Below the pieces are notes generated by a model. That model made no database searches. It saw only the letters and a list, made by a program, of their open reading frames with translations, and was not told where the DNA came from. DNA of 64,000 nucleotides from Impatiens glandulifera (Eukaryota > Streptophyta > Magnoliopsida > Ericales > Balsaminaceae), in assembly GCF_907164915.1 (NCBI RefSeq), contig NC_061862.1, positions 137,321,520 to 137,385,519 on the forward strand, given 5' to 3'. Of this stretch, positions 47,001 to 56,700 are shown piece by piece. A program made the position numbers and the translations under genes. Position 1 is the first letter of the stretch. Every line of letters begins with the position of its first letter.

Positions 47001-47434
47001 AGGGTTGCATGAACAAAAATGACAATGAACGACAAGCTTTTGCCGAGAACCTTGCCAGAAAGTTTCAAGCTAAGGAGGATGCCTTGGGCAATGCTGAAAG
47101 TGCTCAACCTCGACCAGTTCAAGGGGAGCCTAGTAGGAGAAACGACGGCGTAGCAACCGGGACAAGATCCAGGCGGGCCCTGTGTTCTAATGACAATCCA
47201 AGGCCAACCAAGAGAGGTGGTGGTCGAAGTGGTTCTGAGCGCGGTGGTAGAAGTGGTGGCGGCCAAGGTAGGTTGTCCAATGTTGATCAAGGTAGAAGTG
47301 GAAGTGTTGCTGAGCGTGGAGGAAGATCGAATGCAGGAGGTCGTGGTGGTCGCGGCTATCCTCATTTCATGAACATGCTTCCCGGGCAAGAAATGAGTCC
47401 AACCGATCCTCGAGTAAAAAGGGAAGAACAATGA
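44092..47434 (+). pseudogene. ORF2 of element C: accessory protein, best preserved copy
   Basis: About 1,110 codons with few lesions. The start ATG is chosen by alignment with B. Two TAGs (44125-44127, 44158-44160) stand where B has CAG and CAA. The N-domain then runs open from 44167 (LRKYLGGPFIFYEDEVREFF, AEFFELPTQGH). A 1-base loss near 44511 and a shift at a G-run near 44705 lead to the main open frame 44768-46606. That frame has Ser/Thr/Lys-rich residues 10-120, then KPVEVVGKGK (about residue 257), a helical LEIYDSWRTERL segment, RYIHGADCSG and an acid-rich part. One TAA (46604-46606) interrupts; the same frame continues 46637-47434 with a coiled coil and an RGG-box tail (47210-47360), ending DPRVKREEQ. 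Function unknown. Confidence 0.82.
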
Positions 47435-47597
47435 TCTCTCTTCTTTTACTCTGTTTAACTTTACTGAACATGGTTTTTGATAAGCTTTTCGAATACTGGT
47501 TCTTTGGAATGGTTGGTGTAAGTGAACAAGTTGTTTGTTTATTTATTGGATGAATGCATGTCTTGAGTATATGTATGCAGGTTTGCAATTTCTTCAT

Positions 47598-47612
47598 CAA
47601 AAATGGAGAAAT
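47598..47612 (+). other. Polypurine tract of element C
   Basis: CAAAAATGGAGAAAT just before the 3' LTR start; purine-rich with a single T. Confidence 0.75.
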
Positions 47613-49669
47613 TGTTGGGTCAAATTATTTTGACAAAGTGTTGAAATAATTTACCCACTGATATTTTGATGATGAAATAATCTATGAGTTTTGATACAGG
47701 TGTATTGAGACAACATGTTATTAGACTTGGATCTAATGAGGGTCATTAGACCGATTTTGATCTCCATTCGCATAAAATTAGACGCAGGTCTAATGGAATT
47801 AGACGCTCAGTCTAACTCAACGGAGTTAGACGGGGCAGTCTAATAGTCTAAAGGAATTAGACGTGAGTCTAATAGAATTAGACGTACAGTCTAACTCATC
47901 GGAGTTAGACGTGTAAGTCTAATAGATGTGTAAAGAATTAGACGTGTAGTCTAATGAATACACGGAATTAGACGTGAGTCTAATAGAATTAGACGTACAG
48001 TCTAACTCATCGGAATTAGACGTGTAAGTCTAATAGATGTGTAAAGAATTAGACGGATGGTCTAATGAATACGCGGAATTAGACGCAAGTCTAATAGAAT
48101 TAGACGTACAAGTCTAAATCATCGGAGTTAGACATGTAAGTCTAACAGATGTAATAATTAGACGAGTTGTCTAATTAATTGAAAGTTAGACGTGGGTCTA
48201 ACTCCTTCAGACAAGTCTGAGGTAGAACCGGAATTAGACGTGGCAGTCTAACTCAGTGGAGTTAGACGTACCGGTCTAATGGTTATTATAATTAGACGGG
48301 TTGTCTAATTAATTGAAAGTTAGACGTGGGTCTAACTCCTGCAGATTAGTCTGAGGTAGAACCAGAATTAGATGTGGAAGTCTAACTCAGTGGAGTTAGA
48401 CGTGCCTGTCTAATGGTTATTATAATTAGACGGGTTGTCTAATTAATTGAAAGTTAAACGTGAGTTTAACTCTTTCAGACAAGTCTGAAGTAGAACCGGA
48501 ATTAGACGTGGTAGTCTAACTCAGTGGAGTTAGACGTACCGGTCTAATGGTTATGTTATAATTAGACGGGTTGTCTAATTTATTGAAATTTAGACGTGGG
48601 TCTAACTCCTTCAGACAAGTCTGAGGTAGAACCAGAATTAGACGTGTAGTCTAACTCAGTGGAGTTAGACGTACCCGTCTAATGGTTATGTAAATTAGAC
48701 GCGAGTCTAATTATATTAGACCAGGCGGTATAATAGACATTTTTCATTAGAAGGAGTTGACTTATTTCATTAGACTGATTTTCCCAAATCCATCTAACTG
48801 AAATACTTCTAATGCTCTGTTCAAACAGTACGCTTCAATCTAGCATTTCTCCTACCCGCGTGCTATAGTTATACCCGACTTCTGCTCGACTTTCTTGTGA
48901 AGATTAGTACAACCGTTATATGCATCCAATCAAGGAATGCCACGTAAGGGAATTTTCCTCACATTACCCATTTTGCATGTACATCTCTGATGGAATATTC
49001 AGCGCACTACCAGTTAGGTACGGCCACGATCCTTGTGCTCAGAACCTTCTGTGTACAATGGAGGCTTTCCAATGGAAGAGCGCCACGTATCATTCTTGAA
49101 GATTCGACCGTTAGCTCTAGCTTAGTATTTAATCAATCCTTAGAGCAACGGACGAAGCAGCGACAAAAGCGACTTTATCAAGCATTCTTACGAACAAGCA
49201 TTCTGTTTTTGCAGAGAGAGACTACTCAATCATCCTGCTTAATGAACTTATTCTTTGAAGCTTCTTTCTGATCGTACTGTGTGAGAATCGAGAGTGATAT
49301 TCTTCATCTTCTTGTAATTGGACAGAAAATGTTTTGTTCAATAGTGACCTAAGTGTGTGTAAACTGTATTTGATTCTCATCATATAGTGAATCCTTCCGG
49401 TGGTTGGAAGAAGGGGTGACGTAGGAGAGTTTCTCCGAACATCCATAAACAAACTGCTGTGTTCTTCTTTTCTGTCATCTTTTCATATTTCATCTTGTGC
49501 TTCAAACCCAAGTAAACAATTCTGCCTTGAATCTATTTCAAGTGTTTACACAAGTTTGCGTAGAATAGAAAGAGATATTAATCTCTAACAGGATTTCTAT
49601 CAAACCGTTTTTCATAAGCCTTCATCATTAGCCAGACCCCCGTCTCTATTGATAAAGCCGATCCTATCA
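47613..49669 (+). repeat. 3' LTR of element C (2,057 bp)
   Basis: TGTTGGGTCAAAT to GATCCTATCA, near-identical to the 5' LTR by eye, with small indels (about 35 bp net shorter, mainly around 49290). Its array spans about 47772-48760; the conserved loop is at 49433-49444. Confidence 0.93.
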
Positions 49670-49674
49670 AGCTC
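49670..49674. repeat. Target site duplication of element C (right), AGCTC
   Basis: AGCTC immediately after the CA end of the 3' LTR. Confidence 0.92.
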
Positions 49675-50320
49675 TTTTGTGATGGTCGATGTGGAAGGCT
49701 CCTCTTCATTCCTTGAGTTTATTTCAAACTCATAGGCTTTCAGATCGACGAACAAGTCGTGCAACTCCATCTTGTTAAGGTCTTTGGATTCCTTCATCGT
49801 CATCGTTTTGATTTCCCATTCTCTGGGTAGGGATCTCATTACTTTGATTGCAACCTCTCTATTTCTATAGGACTTCCCCAGATTCGAGAGCTCAATGTCT
49901 ATGTTGTTGAATCATTCATCGAATTTAGTCATTGTCTCTCTAGGACGCATCTTAATGTTGTCAAACTTCTGTGTGGCCACCATTAGTTTGTTTTCTTTGC
50001 TTTGGTCATTTCCTTCGGTTTGGTCATTTCCTTTACAGAGTTGGATCAGCTTCTCCAAAATTTCTTTGGCAGTAGAACATGACTTGATCTTGCTGAACAT
50101 TATTTTGTCCAGCGTCTTATAGAGGATATCTTTGGCCACATTGTCTAAGTTGGCTTCTCTTTCATCATAGGAGTAACATCAGTTGGACCATCTTAGGTTA
50201 TGTCTGTGCATATTATTTGGATCTTTATTGGACCATCAATGATGATGTACCACATATCTTTATCTTAAGCAGCGAAATGAGCTTGCATCCCGATCTTTCA
50301 ATCGTCATAATTTTCCTTGG
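49670..50320 (-). pseudogene. Element D gag, N-terminal part
   Basis: On the - strand the start region (about 50320) reads IPMFTKENYDDWKIGMQAHF and DKDMWYIIDGPIKI. After stops it continues with AKDILYKTLDKIMFSK (50139), KENKLMVATQKFDNIKMRP (49985) and LPREWEIKTMTMKESKDLNKMEL (49830). This is the UBN2 gag domain. It ends at TKEL exactly at the AGCTC duplication, and its continuation is at 39189 on the same strand, the other side of element C. Confidence 0.88.
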
Positions 50321-50364
50321 TGAACATTGGAATTTGTTTAGGAGAGACATGATTTGGATATCTT

Positions 50365-51131
50365 CTAAATATTGCTGAGCTACTTTTGACTTTCAATGCA
50401 ATTTTAATCCTTTTAGAGATTAAAATATTTTTCTATTCTTCGATAAATCGTCGCAAACTTTTGAACGGATTCAAGTGCGGAAATGCTTGCTAGATTTGTA
50501 GCGGCAAATTATGTATTAAGAGATGTAGTAAAGAAATAACATGAGTTTTGTGGATGTTCGGAGATAAAACTCTACGTCACGTCACCCCTTCTTCTATTTC
50601 CAAAAAGATTCCACTAGAAGACTTTGATTTGTATAGCGTCTACACAAATCTAGTTAGAACTCAAGACTTAACAATTGCCTATTCTAAACTCCTAGCTTTC
50701 ACCCTGTTGAACAGACAACCTTCTAATCAACTTAGAACACAGATAATACTCATAAGTAATACATCGAATTTACTTTCTACTTATACAATGTATGCTTAAC
50801 ATCTAGAGAGAGTGAAGTATTACAGAAGTTTGTTCGAACCATTGACTTATTGATTCACTAGCTCGTGGGTTCGAAAATTTCATTCGCGAAAGGTTGTGTT
50901 CTTCGTTGTACTCTAGAGTCGTTATATACTGACACATAGAAACGGTCGAAACTAATTCTTAGATATGTGAATTGACTAGAAGGATTCACCGTACCGAGAA
51001 TCCAGATATTCAGGGATACGCCATCTAGAAATCCAGGGATACGCCGTTCATAAATTCAGAGATTCGGCGTTGTACTTTGAAGTCCTTTTATATTTAAATG
51101 TAAAAATGGTTGAATCTTGTTCGTAGATCCG
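50365..51131 (-). repeat. 5' LTR remnant (R/U5) of element D
   Basis: Related along its length to 22150-22922 of the 3' LTR. It has the family loop (50552-50563) and TTGAATCCGTTCAA. The last 40 or so bases of the LTR and the PBS are deleted at about 50360. The upstream side is cut by the TGTTAGAT start of element E at 51132. Confidence 0.8.
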
Positions 51132-52122
51132 TGTTAGATAAAATTAGACCGGTTAACAGAACTTAACACAAACAAATCTCCTATGCAGGAACGGTCAAAC
51201 AACGAAACCGGTCAAGCAACTCAATAGGCCAAGTAACTCAACTGATTAAGAAACTCAACAGGTCAAGTTATCAAACCGACCAAAAACCTGACCGAACAAG
51301 AAAGACAAGATCGGTCAAAACAGAAGGCCAGAATCACTAGACAGTCGGTCATTTAGAAGCCAATAAAAAACCGGAAATCATCCGGTTAACATACATGACC
51401 GATCAGCATAAAAAGCTACTTCGGGTATCTGTTGAGAATGATACCGAAGGAACAGACTGAACATTGTCATATTCATACAAGTCTGAGGAAAGTCTGCAGG
51501 CTGCAGAAGACCGTCCTACAAGATCTTTCCACTTCGGGATAAATCAGAAAGGCAATCTTCCAAGCACAGACAACTGCCCAACCGACAGTTGTCATATTAA
51601 GTAAAAGACAAACCTAGCCGGTTTGACCTACATACTAGAAGACTAGACCGCCAGATCTGAATCACTGAACCTCTGCTCAACTAATCAGATTCAAGGAAAT
51701 GAAATGTGACCGTTGACACATTTCACCTATAAAAGAAGGAGCTGAAGAGGAGTAAATGCGGTATTTTGAAACTTGTCTTGTTATTTACTTTCTGCCTGCT
51801 TTACTTTATAACCGATCTATACTAACCAACTAATACCGCTCCAACCGATTCAACATCACTTAAACCAAATTACTAATCTCCAAAACCGACCCAGCAATCT
51901 CCAAACCTATCCTATTCAAATCCGGTCTTGCCTATCTATTGTGTGTGCTGCTTCAACCTGAAACAAGCCACTTTCGCGCTTGAACTCTGTTCAAGGGTTT
52001 GTGACAGTTTGTGTAGTATTGAAACCCCGGTGTTAATCTCTAACCGGATTAATCACCACCCTTTGAGTGAAAGACGATAACCGGCCAACCCCGGTTCTCC
52101 AGCGGCGACCTATATCCTAACA
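51132..52122 (+). repeat. 5' LTR of a fourth Copia element (E), 991 bp
   Basis: TGTTAGATAAAATTAGACC to TATATCCTAACA, followed by AT and a PBS. U3 (51155-51430) is dense in ACCGGTCAA / AACCGGT words. A TATAAAAG box is at 51728-51735. U5 has the hairpin CTTGAACTCTGTTCAAG (51979-51995). The other LTR lies beyond the window. It inserted into the LTR of D. Confidence 0.85.
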
Positions 52123-52124
52123 AT

Positions 52125-52138
52125 TGGTATCAAAGCAG
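52125..52138 (+). other. Primer binding site of element E
   Basis: TGGTATCAAAGCAG, initiator-Met-tRNA type, two bases after the LTR. Confidence 0.85.
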
Positions 52139-52161
52139 TTAGTTTCAATACTCAAGCAAGC

Positions 52162-52560
52162 ATGTCTTTCGATAGGCCCCCAATGCTAGAAGGTGATGAC
52201 TTCTCCAACTGGAAGGCACGAATGCACCTGCATTTAATCACCATGGATGACGAGATGCAGTTCATCATAGCCGAAGGACCGATAATCATTGACAAGGACA
52301 AAAAGGATTGGACAACTAAAGATAGGAGAAGAAACAATCTGGATAACCATGCCAGAAACTGCATCTCCAACGGTGTGGACAAAAACACGTACTGCAAGAT
52401 CAAAGACTGCAAAACCGCAAAGGAATCATGGGAAATGGTTATTCAGATTCATGAGGGAAATGAAAGAACCAAGGAAAATAAGATAATGGTGGTTACTCAG
52501 AAGTTTGAAAACATCAAGATGAGACCGGGAGAAACAATGAGAGAATACAGTGACCGGTTC
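52162..52560 (+). CDS. gag N-part of element E (cut by CACTA insertion)
   Basis: Open from the ATG at 52162: MSFDRPPMLEGDDFSNWKAR, then DDEMQFIIAEGPI, RRRNNLDNHARNCI, ESWEMVIQIHEGN, TKENKIMVVTQKFENIKM and REYSDRF. This is the UBN2 gag domain. Unlike the gag copies of B, C and D it has no stop up to the point where the CACTA element enters at 52561. The rest of gag and pol are outside the window. The start is about 25 bases after the PBS. Confidence 0.88.
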
Positions 52561-53035
52561 CACTGGTAAAAAAAGGACCTTTACCGACGGTTTTTCCCGA
52601 AGGTTTTGTAAACCTCTCCTAAATACTCCCGAGAGGAACAAATCTTTCAGGATTAAAAATAGATTCCGAGAGGGGTGTAAAACCTTCGGGTTTATTAATT
52701 ATTACCGAAAGTTCTAGAAAGAACTTTCGGTTTTTACCTTCCAAAAAAACCCAAAAAAATTCTAAGTGTTGGATGTGGGTTATTTGCGAAGGTTTTTGGA
52801 AAAACCTTCGGTTTTGAAATCCCTTGGTTTTTTAATTGCGAAGGTTATTCAAAGACCCTTCGGTTTTTCCTTTTTTAAAAATTTCATTTCCGAAAGTTTT
52901 ACAAAGAACCTTTGGTTTTGCTCATTAAAAAAAATTATAATTTTTGAAATTGTATTTTCCGAAGGTTTTTTAATAAACCCTCGGTTTTGACTAATATCAA
53001 AACCGAAAGTTTTATGAAAACCTTCGGCCTCAACC
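52561..53035. repeat. Left terminal and subterminal repeats of the CACTA element
   Basis: After the CACTGGTAAAAAAAGG end, CCGAAGG, CCGAAAG and CCGAGAG words occur every 20-50 bases in both directions, often as hairpins (for example AACCGAAAGTT...AACTTTCGG and GCGAAGGTTTTTGG...CCTTCGG). TnpA-type proteins bind such motifs in known CACTA elements. Confidence 0.85.
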
Positions 53036-53037
53036 TC

Positions 53038-53045
53038 TATAAATA
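53038..53045 (+). promoter_or_regulatory. TATA box for the short leader gene
   Basis: TATAAATA, followed by a pyrimidine-rich leader (CTCTCCTTTCTCTCTCTTCC, then GCC repeats) and a splice donor at 53151. Confidence 0.6.
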
Positions 53046-53314
53046 CAAACCCTAACCCTTCTATTTTTCATTCCGCTCATCTCTCCTTTCTCTCTCTTCC
53101 GCCGCCGCCGCCTGCCTCCTCCAAGCCGCGTGTTCTTCTCCTCTCTTCAGGTAATTTGTTTGATTTGGTTTTTTTTGTTTTGTTTATTGTAAGATTTAGA
53201 TATCTTAAGTTTATATATATATATTATATATAGATCTAGATTTATGTTAGTTTACGTTATTTTGTTTGATTAATATATATATATATATACATATATCTGA
53301 AATGCATTTAGGAT

Positions 53315-53608
53315 ATGGGTGATTCGACATGGAAGAGACTTCGGCGTACACCGGAGAAACTGCATCCGTGTTATCAGAATCTGATAACACAATCAGAAAT
53401 TGCGGCACGTGAGGAAGAGGTCAGAAAGATGACACTGGAAATGGAACAAATCCGATTAAGGGATGCCGAAAGAGGTCGTTTGCTCAGTGAAATCAAAGCG
53501 GACCGGGCCGAAATGTCTCAGAGATTAGAGAATCTTGAACAGGAACTTGTCTTGTTGAGGAGTCGACTGAATCAACCACCCCCTCCTTCCACCCCATCTA
53601 ATAATTAA
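53315..53608 (+). CDS. 97-aa TnpA-N-terminus-like protein with coiled coil
   Basis: ATG at 53315, right after a splice acceptor (intron 53151-53311, GTAATTTG to CATTTAG). Residues 1-27 (MGDSTWKRLRRTPEKLHPCY) match the start of the TnpA-like gene at 63124 (TTWKSMRKTPKKLDKSY; both then have QNL and AQSE/TQSE). Residues 30-85 are a charged coiled coil (AAREEEVRKMTLEMEQIRL); a Pro-rich tail ends it. It lacks the DNA-binding Transposase_24 part. It may be a short dimerising partner or inhibitor of the full TnpA, a product of an internal rearrangement, or no real gene. Open frame, TATA, leader and intron all look intact. Confidence 0.6.
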   Translation: MGDSTWKRLRRTPEKLHPCYQNLITQSEIAAREEEVRKMTLEMEQIRLRDAERGRLLSEIKADRAEMSQRLENLEQELVLLRSRLNQPPPPSTPSNN

Positions 53609-53754
53609 TTTCTAGATTTATTATGGATTTATTATGGGATTATGACAGTTATGTTTTAATTTTTATGAATTATTGTTATTATGTTTGTTTGGTTTAATAT
53701 GTTTTAAATAATTATGTTTTTGTTGACTTTTCACCTTTTTTTAAAAAAAAAAAC

Positions 53755-56700
53755 CGCATCGCCAAAACCGAAGGTTTATTTGAAAACCTTCGGTTTTGAC
53801 CCATTTTTTTTTAAAATCTTGAGGTAAAAACCGAAGGTTTTCAAATAAACCTTCGGTTTTGACCCCTCATTAAAAAAGTCTGATTTTTTTCTAAGTATGG
53901 GGAAGGGTAAAAACCGAAGGTTTTCAGATAAACCTTCGGTTTTGACCCCTCATTAAAAAAGTCTGATTTTTTTCTAAGTATGGGAAAGGGTAGAAACCGA
54001 AGGTTTTCAAATAAACCTTCGGTTTTGACCCCTCTTTAAAAAAAATCTAATTTTTTTCTAAGTATGGGGAAGGGTAAAAACCGAAGGTTTTCAAATAAAC
54101 CTTCGGTTTTGACCCCTCTTTAAAAAAAATCTAATTTTTTTCTAAGTATGGGGAAGGGTAAAAACCGAAGGTTTTCAAATAAACCTTCGGTTTTGACCCC
54201 TCATTAAAAAAGTCTGATATTTTTCTAAGTATGGGGAAGGGTAGAAACCGAAGGTTTTTAAATAAACCTTCGGTTTTGACCCCTCTTTAAAAAAAATCTA
54301 ATTTTTTTCTAAGTATGGGGAAGGGTAAAAACCGAAGGTTTTCAAATAAACCTTCGGTTTTGACCCCTCTTTAAAAAAATTCTAATTTTTTTCTAAGTAT
54401 GGGGAAGGGTAAAAACCGAAGGTTTTCAAATAAACCTTCGGTTTTGACCCCTCTTTAAAAAAATCTGATTTTTTTCTAAGAATGGGGAAGTGTAAAAACC
54501 GAAGGTTTTCAAATAAACCTTCGGTTTTGACCCCTCTTTAAAAAAAATCTAAGTATGGGGAAGGGTAAAAACCGAAGGTTTATTTGAAAACCTTCGGTTT
54601 TGACCCCTCTTTAAAAAAAATCTAAGTATGGGGAAGGGTAAAAACCGAAGGTTTATTTGGAAACCTTCGGTTTTGACCCCTCTTTAAAAAAAATCTAATT
54701 TTTTTCTAAGTATGGGGAAGGGTAAAAACCGAAGGTTTTCAAATAAACCTTCGGTTTTGACCCCTCTTTAAAAAAAATCTAATTTTTTTCTAAGTATGGG
54801 GAAGGGTAAAACCGAAGGTTTTCAAATAAACCTTCGGTTTTGACCCCTCATTAAAAAAGTCTGATTTTTTTCTAAGTATGGGAAAGGGTAGAAACCGAAG
54901 GTTTTCAAATAAACCTTCGGTTTTGACCCCTCTTTAAAAAAAATCTAATTTTTTTCTAAGTATGGGGAAGGGTAAAAACCGAAGGTTTTCAAATAAATCT
55001 TCGGTTTTGACCCCTCTTTAAAAAAAATCTAATTTTTTTTCTAAGTATGGGGAAGGGTAAAAATCGAAGGTTTTCAAATAAACCTTCGGTTTTGACCCCT
55101 CATTAAAAAAGTCTGATATTTTTCTAAGTATGGGGAAGGGTAGAAACCGAAGGTTTTTAAATAAACCTTCGGTTTTGACCCCTCTTTAAAAAAAATCTAA
55201 TTTTTTTCTAAGTATGGGGAAGGGTAAAAACCGAAGGTTTTCAAATAAACCTTCGGTTTTGACCCCTCTTTAAAAAAATTCTAATTTTTTTCTAAGTATG
55301 GGGAAGGGTAAAAACCGAAGGTTTTCAAATAAACCTTCGGTTTTGACCCCTCTTTAAAAAAATCTGATTTTTTTCTAAGTATGGGGAAGTGTAAAAACCG
55401 AAGGTTTTCAAATAAACCTTCGGTTTTGACCCCTCTTTAAAAAAAATCTAAGTATGGGGAAGGGTAAAAACCGAAGGTTTATTTGAAAACCTTCGGTTTT
55501 GACCCCTCTTTAAAAAAAATCTAAGTATGGGGAAGGGTAAAAACCGAAGGTTTATTTGAAAACCTTCGGTTTTGACCCCTCTTTAAAAAAAATCTAATTT
55601 TTTTCTAAGTATGGGGAAGGGTAAAAACCGAAGGTTTTCAAATAAACCTTCGGTTTTGACCCCTCTTTAAAAAAAATCTAATTTTTTTCTAAGTATGGGG
55701 AAGGGTAAAAACCGAAGGTTTTCAAATAAACCTTCGGTTTTGACCCCTTATTAAAAAAGTCTGATTTTTTTCTAAGTATGGGAAAGGGTAGAAACCGAAG
55801 GTTTTCAAATAAACCTTCGGTTTTGACCCCTCTTTAAAAAAAATCTAATTTTTTTCTAAGTATGGGGAAGGGTAAAAACCGAAGGTTTTCAAATAAACCT
55901 TCGGTTTTGACCCCTCTTTAAAAAAAATCTAATTTTTTTCTAAGTATGGGGAAGGGTAAAAACCGAAGGTTTTCAAATAAACCTTCGGTTTTGACCCCTC
56001 ATTAAAAAAGTCTGATATTTTTCTAAGTATGGGGAAGGGTAGAAACCGAAGGTTTTTAAATAAACCTTCGGTTTTGACCCCTCTTTAAAAAAAATCTAAT
56101 TTTTTTCTAAGTATGGGGAAGGGTAAAAACCGAAGGTTTTCAAATAAACCTTCGGTTTTGACCCCTCTTTAAAAAAAATCTAATTTTTTTCTAAGTATGG
56201 GGAAGGGTAAAAACCGAAGGTTTTCAAATAAACCTTCGGTTTTGACCCCTCATTAAAAAAGTCTGATTTTTTTCTAAGTATGGGAAAGGGTAGAAACCGA
56301 AGGTTTTCAAATAAACCTTCGGTTTTGACCCCTCTTTAAAAAAAATCTAATTTTTTTCTAAGTATGGGGAAGGGTAAAAACCGAAGGTTTTCAAATAAAT
56401 CTTCGGTTTTGACCCCTCTTTAAAAAAAATCTAATTTTTTTCTAAGTATGGGGAAGGGTAAAAATCGAAGGTTTTCAAATAAACCTTCGGTTTTGACCCC
56501 TCATTAAAAAAGTCTGATATTTTTCTAAGTATGGGGAAGGGTAGAAACCGAAGGTTTTTAAATAAACCTTCGGTTTTGACCCCTCTTTAAAAAAAATCTA
56601 ATTTTTTTCTAAGTATGGGGAAGGGTAAAAACCGAAGGTTTTCAAATAAACCTTCGGTTTTGACCCCTCTTTAAAAAAATTCTAATTTTTTTCTAAGTAT

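Larger units (their letters stand above)
39190..49669 (+). mobile_element. Complete pol-less Copia element C (gag + ORF2), TSD AGCTC
   Basis: Both LTRs, PBS, PPT and 5-bp target duplications are present, so this is a structurally complete insertion of 10,480 bp. Between gag and ORF2 there is only a 0.8-kb spacer; no pol domain exists on either strand. It must have been copied and inserted by the enzymes of a related element. The LTRs look very similar by eye, which points to a fairly young insertion. Yet gag and ORF2 hold several stops, many being CAG/CAA to TAG/TAA changes. It lies in the gag of element D. Confidence 0.92.
22116..51131 (-). mobile_element. Old Copia (Sirevirus-like) element D, minus strand, split by nested insertions
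   Basis: Minus-strand pieces in order from high to low coordinates are: 5' LTR remnant (50365-51131), gag N-part (49670-50320), gag C-part (38150-39189), protease and integrase (36605-38150), RT and RNase H (27450-29067), ORF2 (about 23650-26627), PPT and 3' LTR (22116-23521). Element C splits gag with an AGCTC duplication, element B splits pol, a small insert splits RNase H, and element E cuts the 5' LTR. Without the insertions the host is about 10.5 kb. Gag-pol plus an extra gene after pol is the layout of Sirevirus-type Copia elements, where that slot is often called env-like. All coding parts carry stops and frameshifts. Confidence 0.8.

Noticed and set aside
47190..47431. Long frames opposite and beside the RGG tail of ORF2 (both strands)
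   Set aside because: GGT/CGT repeats keep several frames open at once. Only the frame of ORF2 continues the conserved blocks and ends at DPRVKREEQ.
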